From contig DGSV01000089.1 in assembly GCA_002394025.1 (NCBI GenBank), positions 1 to 29,475 on the forward strand: a stretch of DNA of 29,475 nucleotides. Direction: 5' to 3'. The position numbers and the translations under genes were made by a program. Under the pieces are notes generated by a model. The model worked only from the letters and a program-made list of their open reading frames with translations, was not told where the DNA came from and made no database searches. Source of the DNA: Bacteroidales bacterium UBA4353 (GTDB taxonomy: Bacteria > Bacteroidota > Bacteroidia > Bacteroidales > Paludibacteraceae). This document shows positions 7,770 through 16,159 of the stretch, piece after piece; positions within the stretch are counted from its first letter, which is position 1, and every line of letters begins with the position of its first letter.

Positions 7770-8036
7770 CTATACTATCGGAGGCAACTCTGGTAGTAAA
7801 ACTATAGTATTCTGATTGATATTTGCGCCATGTGCTTTATAAAACATCGCGAAATATATTGGAAGATACTTGATACCTTTGTCAATTTTCACCAATTATT
7901 TGGCACTTTGGCTATCCTCCTTAAGATTTATTTCAATATAGTTTTTGAATAGTTTCTGTCCGACAGCTCTAATCAGGTAGGATTTCCCCACTTGACGAGC
8001 TCCGTTAATCAACAAAATTTTATCAGTTTGTGTCAA
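7770..8036 (-). pseudogene. Remnant of a second AAA+/DUF4143-type ATPase
   Basis: Read on the minus strand, the frame gives DKILLINGARQVGKSYLIR, a clear Walker A region, then KLFKNYIEINLKEDSQSAK and a stop near 7907. The same frame resumes after that stop with KGIKYLPIYFAMFYKAH and ends at 7770, which resembles the C-terminus of such ATPases. A complete family member has about 370-400 residues, so the Walker B and middle domains are missing. There is no ATG between the intact promoter (8038-8069) and the Walker A codons, so the first ~15-20 codons are also gone. Two deletions of one gene explain this best. The sequence differs from the intact ATPase at 2907 and belongs to a different subgroup (NGARQVGKS against GARQTGKT). 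Confidence 0.75.
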
Positions 8037-8037
8037 A

Positions 8038-8069
8038 CAAATATAGCATATTTTTCTGATATCCACAAA
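8038..8069 (-). promoter_or_regulatory. Orphan promoter of the ATPase remnant
   Basis: On the minus strand TTTG (8069-8066) and TATATTTG (8045-8038) are separated by 20 bases, an excellent consensus match. Transcription would start near 8031, inside the Walker A-side coding remnant, so a former 5' leader and start codon have been deleted. Confidence 0.65.
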
Positions 8070-8075
8070 CGATTT

Positions 8076-8127
8076 AGGACTTTTTCCGGTTTTTTGAGTA
8101 TCAAAACGAGGACTTTTTCCGGTTTTT
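8076..8127. repeat. Two 19-bp direct repeats, 33-base period
   Basis: AGGACTTTTTCCGGTTTTT occurs at 8076-8094 and again, identically, at 8109-8127. The pair sits between the orphan ATPase promoter and the terminator of the giant gene. It might be a regulator site or a footprint left by an insertion and deletion. Confidence 0.7.
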
Positions 8128-8133
8128 GCACAT

Positions 8134-8170
8134 AAAAAAGAGCGGACCCGAATGCGAGTCCGCTCTTTTT
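8134..8170. terminator. Intrinsic terminator of the giant surface protein gene
   Basis: AAAAAGAGCGGAC and GTCCGCTCTTTTT form a strong stem around a 10-base loop at 8148-8157. The minus-strand transcript from the gene ending at 8191 would reach it after about 20 bases and end in a U run. The symmetrical A/T tails would allow it to work in either direction. Confidence 0.8.
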
Positions 8171-8190
8171 GGTTAGATATGGTTCGGTAA

Positions 8191-11100
8191 TTACTTCACG
8201 AGCACTTGAGCGCGGAAGCTGTTGCCTGCGGCGTTGGTGAGTCGGAGCATATATACTCCGGCAGCGTTGAAGCCGTCGATGGTGATGTGTTCCGATTCGA
8301 TGTTCTGGCGGTTGATGAGTTTGCCGTTGATGTCGAATACTTCGGCTTTGAGGCCGCGCATTTGCTCACCTGTGAGGTTGTGCAGTACGGTAACTTGTTC
8401 TCCGGCCTTAACGGGGTTAGGAGCCACTGCTATTGAGCCTTCGCTGAGGTCGTTGAGGGCTGTTGCCTGACCTTCCTCAACAATGGTGATTTGCGCTGTT
8501 ACGAACACGCAGTTTGCAAGCATAGCCTCTAGTTCGATGAAGTCTCCTACGGTGCCAGTCGTCAGTGTGGTGATGAGTTGGTTTTCGTGCTTAACTTCAT
8601 AAGGCAGCATTGAGGGTGAAATTCTGTATTGTATGGTACGTTCCTCAATTTCGTTGACAATAACGCTGGCGATAGAGTGCTGTGCCGCTTCGTTCCAAGC
8701 GCCGTATTGCATACCGAGGTCAACATTATTGTTACCCACTATGAGATCATCGGCATAGGCTTTTACATCGCTGTCGATGACGAGGTCTTCGCCTTGGCAG
8801 AGTGTATAGTCAGAAGTAACATCTTGAGGCATAATCACGCTCACGTTGTCAATGCCGGTGGTGTACCACGAGCTTGTTCTTCCGACGGCCTTGATTGCCA
8901 AGCGAGCGTTATCCGGCAGCACTGGCAGCAGGATATGACCGCTGTAACGCGTCTTGGCGGCAGCCATTGAAGGCGTGAAGTCGAAGGCTGTGTAGGTGGT
9001 GCTGTCGTTGTCGGTGATGTAACCTACGGTGAATGCCGGTGAAAAAATTGAATTTTCATAAGCATAGGTGAAACTCATCACGGCGCCGGAGAGGTTGTCA
9101 CTGAATTGCGGCAGAACGGCGAAGAGCACGTCAGAGGTGCTGGCGATAACTATCGTGAGGTCGTTACCGGTTTTTTCGTTATCACCCGAAGAGGCATAGG
9201 CATACTTATTACCGTTACCGCTGTTAACACAAATGCTTGGATATTCGGAAAGGCTATAAGCCTGAGTGGTTCTGTTACCCAATATCGTCCAGCATGGCGG
9301 ATTATGTTTTATTGAGTAGTAAGACGTTGTTGCTTCCATGCCTTCAAAGTCTTCGATGTACGGCAGTGCGAGTATATCGCAGTCGGTGCGGAAAGTTACA
9401 GGACCGAAGGCTTCGCTCTCGTCTGTTGCGGAACAGATAACTTTTACATAGAGGTCGTAAGCAGTATTGGCAGCCAGACCCTCATGGTTAATCAATGTTT
9501 CCGAAGTGCTGATGAAGTCTCCGTCGCTCAAAGCATTGCCTGAAGGAATTACCGCGTAGGCATAGCCGAGAACACCGCTTACAGCGTCTATATTGATTTG
9601 CGCTGACGATACTGTGATATTGCTGACAGACGCTGACGTTTTTTCGCATGAAGGATTGATGATAACTCTCACGTTATCAATCCATGAGTACCAGTTTGAA
9701 CCACCGCCGGCGTATTTAATGGCAATGTTAGCGTCAATACCGGCAAGACTTGCAGGCATAGCCACTTCTATCGATTGCCAAATCTTTTGAGATATAGGAT
9801 ATTGCGCTATCTCAACATAGGTTGATGCGTCAGCGGGGTCAGTCATGTAGCCTATTGACAACGGGCTTGAATTAGTGCCTTCGGAAGCGTAAACAAGAGA
9901 TATCCGCAGTTCTGACAGGTCGTTGGAGAACTTAGGCAGTGATACGTACTGACCTGCAGCATGGAATTCGAGCGCTGCTCCGTCATAAGCTGACATGCCG
10001 GATGCGAATGATGTGCTGACATAAGCGTTGCTTGCCACATTGTTCCAACAGGATGGCAGATCAGATGAGACGCTGTTGAAGTTCATCAGATATGGCGCTC
10101 CTTCGGCTATTGTTATTACATCGCATTCTGTTGCGAAAGCCGCACTAATCGGGTCGCTATGGTCTGTATCGGAGCATAGAGCCTTGATATAAATGACATA
10201 GTCTGTTGAGGCGTTCAAGCCACCGATTGTGTTGCCTTCCAATTCGGAATAGGCTTCGTCAGCCGGGGCTTCAGCGCCGGCTTCCACGATGGCATAGGCA
10301 TAGGATGACGCGCTGTTGGGGTCATCGAACGATATTGTAACGCTATTCTGCGTAACGGCATCAATATTGAGATTGCTGACGGGTTCACACGATGGTTTGA
10401 GAGCAACGACGATATTATCTATACCGGTAGCATATTCCGCATATGAGGAGGCTGCTTCATACCTGATTGCTATCTTGCCCTCGACACCGGCAAGCGATGC
10501 CGGGAAAATATATGATGCCGCTGTCCATTCAGTAGTTGAACTATAGGCTGCCGTTGCCGGGAATGAGTTCAGAAGCGTAAACGTTGACGGGTCATTGACA
10601 TCTGTCATGTAACCGATTTCTACAGGACCTGAACCTGACGGGCTTTCCGACTGATACATAAAGCTAATCATCAACTCACTAAGGTCATTGGAGAAGTTCG
10701 GCAGCGTTACATAGATAGGAGAATAACTATCAGTATTGAAACGCAAGTATTTGGAGCCGTCACAAAGTGTCATGTAAGATGTTGAATTGGATACCTCAAC
10801 ATAGCTATTGTTGCTATCCCAACAAACCGGCACACCTGATGTATAGTCGTTGAAGTTCATCAGATATGGCGCTCCTTCGGCTATTGTTATTACATCGCAT
10901 TCTGTTGCGAACGCTTTGCTTACGACAGCGCTGTGTCCTTCTGAACCACAGTCGGCTTTAACATAGATGACGTATGACGTTGAGGCATTGAGACCTGCTA
11001 TGGTGTAGTCTTCGAGTGCGGCATAGTCTTCGTCAGCGACTTCGGCGCCGGCCGGTTTGATGGCATAGAGATATCCTGCCGCGCCGTGCTCGTCATCGAA

Positions 11101-14100
11101 GGAGATGGTTACGCTGTTTGTGGTAACGGCATCTATCTGCAGATTCGTGATCGGGAAGCAAGCCATTGTGGTGCTGAAATTGATGGAAGCCACCTCGCTG
11201 CGGTTTTCACCGCATACACCGCGAACATAGAATGTATAGGCTGTTTCGGCGTTGAGACCGCTGATAGTGTAGTCTTCCATCTCGGCGAAGTCTGTCTCGG
11301 CGAGTTCCTGACCGGCGGGCAGCAGGGCGTACTCATAGCCTTCGGCACCGCTGTCCTCAAAGCCTACAGTAACGGAGTGAGCGTCAACGGCATCTACGGA
11401 AAGACCCTGGATATCGGCGCAAGCGGGTATAGGCTCTATGAGCAAGTCGTCGATATACTGATAGGTACCATATTGTGAATGACCGCGCAAGACGATATTT
11501 ATGTCGCCGGCTACGGGTATCACACCTGTGTACTTATACCATCCTGCAGCGTCAACAACGGGTTCGAGTGCCACAGCACGACGCACGGCTATCAGGGCGT
11601 CGGAAGCGTCAGAGGCTACCGGAACTGACGGAGTAGCAAAGATTTCGAGGTATTCGTTATTATAGGTAGGATAATTTGTGCTCCTATATACCCAGAACGA
11701 CACGCGATAGGCATTGGCGGCGGGGATGTTAACAGCAGGTGAAACGAGGTCAAGAACAAAGCCTGAGCTTGAGCTGCTGCTGTTGAACATCAGCGAATGA
11801 GTGCCGCTGTTAGCCTGCGAGGTGCTCAAAGCCCATGGGTATTGACTTGAAACGGAGGTAACGACATATTCGTTCCAGCAACCGGGCACGAGGGTTGAGA
11901 AGTCCGTTGAGGCGGATATGCTGGTGTAAGAGCTTGTATTCCAGCCGTCAGTAGTCTCAAAGTCGAAGTGGAAATCATCAACAGACATCGCGTCGCAGGC
12001 TGTGTTGAATGCCACACTGACAACAGAGCTGCGGTTTTCGCCGCATACGCCGCGCAGATAGAACACGTATGACGTTGCGGCATTGAGACCGCTGATGGTG
12101 TAGTCTTCCATCTCGGCAAAGTCTGATTCGTTGAGTTCCTGACCGGCGGGCAGAATGGCATATTCGTAGCTATCAGCACCGCTATCCTCGAAGCCTACAG
12201 TAACAGAGTGAGCGTCAAAGGCATCAACGGAAAGACCTTGAATATCGGCGCAAGAGGGTATAGGCTCTATGAGCAGGTCGTCGATATACTGATAGGTACC
12301 ATATTGTGAATGACCGCGCACTACGATATTTATGTTGCCGGCCACGGGTATCGTGGCGGTATATTTGTACCATCCTGCAGCGTCAACAACGGGGTCGAGT
12401 GCCACAGCACGACGCACGGCTATCAGGGCATCAGAAGCATCGGAAGCCACTGGAACTGACGGAGTAGCAAAGACTTCGAGGTATTCGTTATTATAGGTAG
12501 GATAATTTGTGCTCCTATATACCCAGAACGACACGCGATAGGCATTGGCGGCGGGGATGTTAACGGCAGGCGAAACTATGTCAAGAACAAAGCCATTGCT
12601 TGAACTGCTGCTGTTGAACATCAGCGAATGAGTGCCGCTGTTAGCCTGCGAGGTGCTCAAAGCCCATGCGTATTGACTTGAAGCTGAGGAAACGATGTAT
12701 TCGTTCCAGCAGCCGGGCACGAGGGTTGAGAAGTTCGTTGAGGCATTTATGCTGGAGGTAGAGTTTGTATTCCAGCCGTCAGTAGTCTCAAAGTCGAAGT
12801 GGAAATCATCAACAGACATCGCGTCGCAAGCCGTGCTGAACGCTTTGCTGACCACTGCGCTGTGTCCTTCTGAACCACAGTCGGCTTTGATATAGATGAC
12901 GTATGACGTTGCTGCGTTGAGTCCGGCAACCGTGTAGTCCTCAAGTGCTGCAAAGTCTTCGTCAGCCACTTCGGCACCGGCCGGTTTGATGGCATAGAGA
13001 TATCCTGCCGCGCCGTGCTCGTCATCGAAGGAGATGGTTACGCTGTTAGTGGTCACGGCTTCAATCTGCAGGTTGCTTATCGGGAAGCAAGCCACTGTGG
13101 TGCTGAAATTGATGGAAGCCACCGCGCTGCGGTTTTCACCGCATACTCCGCGCAAGTAGAATGTGTAGGCGGTTTCAGGATTGAGGCCGCTGATGGTGTA
13201 GTCTTCCATCTCGGCAAAGTCTGATTCGTTGAGTTCCTGACCGGCTGGCAGCAGGGCATATTCGTAGCTATCAGCACCGCTATCCTCAAAGCCCAGAGTA
13301 ACGGAGTGAGCGTCAACGGCGTCAACGGAAAGACCTTGTATGTCGGCGCAGGCGGGTATAGGTTCTATGAGCAGGTCGTCGATACGTTGCGCTAAACCAT
13401 CATCATCATACGACTCAATGATAATATACTGGTCGCCCGAAACGCTCAGGTTGGCTACGTATTCATACCATCCGTCAGCGGTAACCGCCGGGGCCTGCTC
13501 CGAAGCGACATTTATAGCGCGGAATACTTTGAAGAGCAATGTAGCGCCCTCAAGACTCTTTGAAGAGTTCACGTAGAATGCCACATAATCTTCCTGATAA
13601 GATGTGCCGTTGCGGTACACAGAAGCCTTGAAGCGGTACGTGTCTGCCGCGGGGATATTAACCTGCGGAGTAACGAGCAGGGTGTTCATCTCTGATGTAG
13701 AGTAATTTTGCGTCAAACAGTACGAGCCGCTATACGTTCCGCGATACCATTTTTGCACTGTAGAGCCTGTCAATACCGAGCCGTCCCAGCAGTTGGCCAC
13801 CTGAGCCGCAAAATCAGCGCTTGACACACTGCCTGAAGATGTCGCCCAGCCGTCAGTAGTCTCAAAGTCGAAATGGAAATAATCAGCGGATATTATGCCG
13901 CATTGCGTATTGAAGTTCTGGGAGATATATGCGCTCTTGTCCTCGTCGGAGCAGTGAGAGCGGATGTAGAGAGTGTAGGAAGATGAGGGTTGCAGACCGC
14001 CAATCGTCATATCGGAAAGCGGGGCAAAATCCGCTTCGGCAACATCCTCACCGACATTCTTGATAGCATAGTCGTAAGAACCGACGTTGTTGGGGTCAAC

Positions 14101-14799
14101 AATCTCGTCTATCGTTACGGAATTCTGCGAAGCGGTAACGGATACAGACGTCGGAGGGAAACAGGTCGGTACTTGTTCAACAACTAAATCGTCCATATAA
14201 GAAGACGAAATATACTTGCTTAAACCTTTTATTACAATATAAAAAGTTCCTGCCTCGGGTATTGTGGCTGTATATTCGTACCAACCGACTGCCGCTTCGA
14301 CGGGCTCGAAATCGTAGTTGCTCGGAACAAACTTCAGCAGCTTGGCCTCGTCTTCAGGAGCTTCAGCAGAAGTATTGTAATAAATGTAAAAGCCTTCTAC
14401 AGCACGATCCGCCTCTTCACCATAAGTCGATGAACGGCGATAGAGCCAGTAACGAATTTGGTACTTGTTGGCTTCAGGAATCACAAACTGCGGCGTTACT
14501 ATCACGTTCACATTGCCACTTGTTTGATCCTGCAAATGCAATGAGTAACTGCCACCATGCTTATAGGAGCCGTAAAGTTTGAAGGGTTTGGCAGTAGCAA
14601 GGGGAAGACTCCAACATTCGGGCAAATTGGTCGCCGAAAATTCAGATGTTGAGAACCCATCACTAGTTTCAAACCCCGTGGACCATGGGAATGTTGTTAT
14701 CGGTTCGCAATCGGCATACACCATTGTAGGCAATGCAACAGCGACAAACAACAACAGGCTACACCACAGTCGATGTAAGAATGTAGTAGATTTGTTCAT
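8191..14799 (-). CDS. Giant T9SS-secreted protein of alternating anchor-J-like and Fn3-like modules
   Basis: About 2,202 residues from ATG 14799. The upstream start at 14883 overlaps the promoter and is rejected. A signal peptide ends VYA at about 29. Seven jelly-roll modules of the choice-of-anchor J / cleaved-adhesin type (about 32-212, 299-483, 657-850, 934-1127, 1301-1471, 1560-1717 and 1807-1993) show FHFDFETTDGW, PGCWN and a closing IDDLLIEP-like strand. Eight fibronectin III-like modules lie between them (for example SVTISFDD and YTISGLNAETAYTFYLRGVCGE). Modules start with Cys and the Fn3-like ones have an internal Cys, suggesting disulphides. A region at 1993-2110 has no clear assignment. 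The last ~90 residues (VAPNPV, EVFDINGKLI, GVYMLRL, ending VLVK) are a T9SS type A sorting domain. This architecture resembles gingipain-type haemagglutinin regions. No protease domain is visible, so adhesion is the likely role. Near-identical modules arose by DNA duplication. Confidence 0.88.
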   Translation of the reverse strand: MNKSTTFLHRLWCSLLLFVAVALPTMVYADCEPITTFPWSTGFETSDGFSTSEFSATNLPECWSLPLATAKPFKLYGSYKHGGSYSLHLQDQTSGNVNVIVTPQFVIPEANKYQIRYWLYRRSSTYGEEADRAVEGFYIYYNTSAEAPEDEAKLLKFVPSNYDFEPVEAAVGWYEYTATIPEAGTFYIVIKGLSKYISSSYMDDLVVEQVPTCFPPTSVSVTASQNSVTIDEIVDPNNVGSYDYAIKNVGEDVAEADFAPLSDMTIGGLQPSSSYTLYIRSHCSDEDKSAYISQNFNTQCGIISADYFHFDFETTDGWATSSGSVSSADFAAQVANCWDGSVLTGSTVQKWYRGTYSGSYCLTQNYSTSEMNTLLVTPQVNIPAADTYRFKASVYRNGTSYQEDYVAFYVNSSKSLEGATLLFKVFRAINVASEQAPAVTADGWYEYVANLSVSGDQYIIIESYDDDGLAQRIDDLLIEPIPACADIQGLSVDAVDAHSVTLGFEDSGADSYEYALLPAGQELNESDFAEMEDYTISGLNPETAYTFYLRGVCGENRSAVASINFSTTVACFPISNLQIEAVTTNSVTISFDDEHGAAGYLYAIKPAGAEVADEDFAALEDYTVAGLNAATSYVIYIKADCGSEGHSAVVSKAFSTACDAMSVDDFHFDFETTDGWNTNSTSSINASTNFSTLVPGCWNEYIVSSASSQYAWALSTSQANSGTHSLMFNSSSSSNGFVLDIVSPAVNIPAANAYRVSFWVYRSTNYPTYNNEYLEVFATPSVPVASDASDALIAVRRAVALDPVVDAAGWYKYTATIPVAGNINIVVRGHSQYGTYQYIDDLLIEPIPSCADIQGLSVDAFDAHSVTVGFEDSGADSYEYAILPAGQELNESDFAEMEDYTISGLNAATSYVFYLRGVCGENRSSVVSVAFNTACDAMSVDDFHFDFETTDGWNTSSYTSISASTDFSTLVPGCWNEYVVTSVSSQYPWALSTSQANSGTHSLMFNSSSSSSGFVLDLVSPAVNIPAANAYRVSFWVYRSTNYPTYNNEYLEIFATPSVPVASDASDALIAVRRAVALEPVVDAAGWYKYTGVIPVAGDINIVLRGHSQYGTYQYIDDLLIEPIPACADIQGLSVDAVDAHSVTVGFEDSGAEGYEYALLPAGQELAETDFAEMEDYTISGLNAETAYTFYVRGVCGENRSEVASINFSTTMACFPITNLQIDAVTTNSVTISFDDEHGAAGYLYAIKPAGAEVADEDYAALEDYTIAGLNASTSYVIYVKADCGSEGHSAVVSKAFATECDVITIAEGAPYLMNFNDYTSGVPVCWDSNNSYVEVSNSTSYMTLCDGSKYLRFNTDSYSPIYVTLPNFSNDLSELMISFMYQSESPSGSGPVEIGYMTDVNDPSTFTLLNSFPATAAYSSTTEWTAASYIFPASLAGVEGKIAIRYEAASSYAEYATGIDNIVVALKPSCEPVSNLNIDAVTQNSVTISFDDPNSASSYAYAIVEAGAEAPADEAYSELEGNTIGGLNASTDYVIYIKALCSDTDHSDPISAAFATECDVITIAEGAPYLMNFNSVSSDLPSCWNNVASNAYVSTSFASGMSAYDGAALEFHAAGQYVSLPKFSNDLSELRISLVYASEGTNSSPLSIGYMTDPADASTYVEIAQYPISQKIWQSIEVAMPASLAGIDANIAIKYAGGGSNWYSWIDNVRVIINPSCEKTSASVSNITVSSAQINIDAVSGVLGYAYAVIPSGNALSDGDFISTSETLINHEGLAANTAYDLYVKVICSATDESEAFGPVTFRTDCDILALPYIEDFEGMEATTSYYSIKHNPPCWTILGNRTTQAYSLSEYPSICVNSGNGNKYAYASSGDNEKTGNDLTIVIASTSDVLFAVLPQFSDNLSGAVMSFTYAYENSIFSPAFTVGYITDNDSTTYTAFDFTPSMAAAKTRYSGHILLPVLPDNARLAIKAVGRTSSWYTTGIDNVSVIMPQDVTSDYTLCQGEDLVIDSDVKAYADDLIVGNNNVDLGMQYGAWNEAAQHSIASVIVNEIEERTIQYRISPSMLPYEVKHENQLITTLTTGTVGDFIELEAMLANCVFVTAQITIVEEGQATALNDLSEGSIAVAPNPVKAGEQVTVLHNLTGEQMRGLKAEVFDINGKLINRQNIESEHITIDGFNAAGVYMLRLTNAAGNSFRAQVLVK
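10075..10912. repeat. Two copies of a ~60-bp near-identical segment inside the giant gene
   Basis: The stretch at about 10075-10135 recurs unchanged at about 10849-10909, an offset of 774 bases (258 codons). It encodes the Fn3-to-anchor-J junction CDVITIAEGAPYLMNF. Surrounding module sequence has diverged much more, which suggests local gene conversion or selection on this joint. Confidence 0.65.
10897..13369. repeat. Second-order repeat of an Fn3-Fn3 pair (offset 1,929 bases)
   Basis: The double Fn3-like segment at about 10897-11440 is strongly similar to about 12826-13369, in frame (643 codons apart), including the shared GHSAVVSKAF and CGENRS motifs. This fits duplication of a larger block before the later 831-bp copy. 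Confidence 0.7.
11160..12821. repeat. 831-bp tandem duplication inside the giant gene
   Basis: Positions about 11160-11990 align without gaps to about 11991-12821 at an offset of 831 bases (277 codons). Each copy encodes one Fn3-like plus one anchor-J-like module. Long stretches are identical, for example around 11642-11700 and 12473-12531. Changes are mostly single bases, so the duplication is recent. Confidence 0.85.
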
Positions 14800-14851
14800 A
14801 AAAAATAAATGTTTATTGGTTAAAGATATCTTTCTTATACGTTTTAATTTG

Positions 14852-14884
14852 CAAAAATAATAAAAATTTATTAAACAGCGCAAA
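14852..14884 (-). promoter_or_regulatory. Promoter of the giant surface protein gene
   Basis: On the minus strand TTTG (14884-14881) and TATTTTTG (14859-14852) are separated by 21 bases. The start site near 14845 leaves a leader of about 46 bases before ATG 14799. It begins about 22 bases after the aroA stop, with no terminator between. Confidence 0.65.
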
Positions 14885-14906
14885 AATGTGTGAATTTTAT
14901 AGCAAA

Positions 14907-16055
14907 TTAACGAAAAAAGTTAGGAAATGACTTTTTTACACAGTCTTTGTTGTCAATTTCGATGTTCATATTCTTCGGCAGGACAGCAAAAGCGAGGGCT
15001 ATTCGATGGTCGTTACGCGTTTCAATGGTTACGCTTTGTTTTAGTGGCTGCAGTGGTAAGCAATTATGTGATATGAGTACACCGTTGCTATATTGTGTTT
15101 GAATGTTGAGTTGTTGCAGTGCATGCCTAATGCCTTCTATCCGGTCCGACTCTTTGCCTCTCAGCACGTGAGCATTGATGACATGGTATTGCCTTCCCGT
15201 CACTGCGAGCGCCACGGCAAGAGCAGGAATACTATCGGGATACAGGGCGGCGTCAAGCGTGAGCTGATGATAGGACTTAAATGATGGTATCTTACTGATT
15301 ATTACCCCTTCCGCTGTTTGCTCTGAAACTATCCCGAGTTGCTCGGCTATGCTTGCCACTGCAGAATCGGGCTGTCCGCTATCACGGCGTAACCCTTTGA
15401 TAAGCAACTCATCGGCAACATCGGTGAGTAACATTTCATAAGCATATACCGCCGACGACCAGTCGGCAGGACATGAAGAGAAATCTTGCCGGTCTATGAC
15501 ACCATTGGCTACCAGATACGTATTTTCGTGTTCTATGACTGCTATGCCTTGACTGCGGAGAACAGTGATAGTGAGGTCTATGTAAGGTCGGCTGATAACT
15601 TGACCTTCTACTCTGATTTTCAGCCCTCGGGGCAGTAAAATACCAGCCATGAGCAACGCACTGATATGCTGACTCGTGGTGCGTGCGGTAGTGTTTACCT
15701 CGTATGTTTCTTGTGCTCGCCACGCATATTGTCGTAACTGTCTGGCAGCGTCCCGCGCCTCGTCGTTAGGACGACTCATGAGTCTCTCACTGCCACTGAT
15801 AGTGATATCGGTTTTTAACAGTGCGCTGAGCACCGTGATAAACCGCAATGCCGTGCCGTTATCGCTCAGGTCTATGGACGTAGCGCCTGAGAGCAACGAA
15901 CGCAAAGCCCGAGCCATGACTATGCAGTCTTCTGGCAAGTCATGGACGTCTATCAGGGGAAAAGGTTCCGAAGTTTGAAGACTTCGAAGAGCCTGCAAGA
16001 AAAGCTTCCGCTGAAAGACAGATTTTGATATGGGAAGAGAAAAGGATTTGATTAT
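14907..16055 (-). CDS. aroA: 3-phosphoshikimate 1-carboxyvinyltransferase (EPSP synthase) without a canonical start codon
   Basis: Joins PEP to shikimate-3-phosphate in aromatic amino acid synthesis. From the first open codon at 16055 the frame gives 382 residues and begins IIKSFSLPISKSVFQRK. Lys11, Ser12 and Arg16 fall exactly where E. coli AroA has Lys22, Ser23 and Arg27. Other family blocks are present: DNGTALRF, SRPNDEA, TTSQHISALLMA, SRPYIDLT, DWSSAVY, YPDSIPA with the catalytic-type Asp, GKESDRI, NDHRIALAFA and CVKKSFPNFF. The oddity is the start. Between the in-frame TAA at 16058-16056 and the SKS motif there is no ATG, GTG or TTG. The only such codon, TTG at 15998, would remove Lys11 and Arg16. 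Initiation must therefore use ATA or ATC at 16055-16050, or the gene has lost its start. It follows the antiporter gene by about 105 bases and probably shares its transcript. Confidence 0.85.
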   Translation of the reverse strand: MIKSFSLPISKSVFQRKLFLQALRSLQTSEPFPLIDVHDLPEDCIVMARALRSLLSGATSIDLSDNGTALRFITVLSALLKTDITISGSERLMSRPNDEARDAARQLRQYAWRAQETYEVNTTARTTSQHISALLMAGILLPRGLKIRVEGQVISRPYIDLTITVLRSQGIAVIEHENTYLVANGVIDRQDFSSCPADWSSAVYAYEMLLTDVADELLIKGLRRDSGQPDSAVASIAEQLGIVSEQTAEGVIISKIPSFKSYHQLTLDAALYPDSIPALAVALAVTGRQYHVINAHVLRGKESDRIEGIRHALQQLNIQTQYSNGVLISHNCLPLQPLKQSVTIETRNDHRIALAFAVLPKNMNIEIDNKDCVKKSFPNFFR

Positions 16056-16080
16056 TTAATTATTTAATTATTTAATTATT
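16051..16080. repeat. Octamer tandem repeat at the aroA start
   Basis: ATTATTTA is repeated three times at 16051-16074, followed by a six-base partial copy. On the coding (minus) strand each unit contains TAA. Because the period is not a multiple of three, all three frames are closed here, so no translation can read through into aroA. Confidence 0.85.
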
Positions 16081-16116
16081 AATCATTTGGTCATTTAAGG
16101 ATGTAAGGATTTAGTC

Positions 16117-16154
16117 ACCAACATGAAATAACCAACATGAAATAACCAACACGA
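16117..16154. repeat. 14-bp tandem repeat between antiporter gene and aroA
   Basis: ACCAACATGAAATA occurs twice (16117-16130 and 16131-16144), followed by a partial copy with one change, ACCAACACGA. It starts five bases after the antiporter stop codon on the coding strand. Function unknown. It is probably a slippage-grown spacer. Confidence 0.75.
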
Positions 16155-16159
16155 AGTCT

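Noticed and set aside
11160..13369. CRISPR-like repeats
   Set aside because: Repeat units are 831 bases and longer, in frame, and encode protein modules. There are no short repeats with unique spacers.
14800..14883. Upstream start of the giant gene at 14883
   Set aside because: It overlaps the promoter at 14852-14884, and the signal peptide begins at 14799.
15907..15998. TTG at 15998 as the aroA start
   Set aside because: It would remove the Lys and Arg of the SKSVFQR motif needed for substrate binding. The same frame continues upstream with convincing EPSP synthase sequence.
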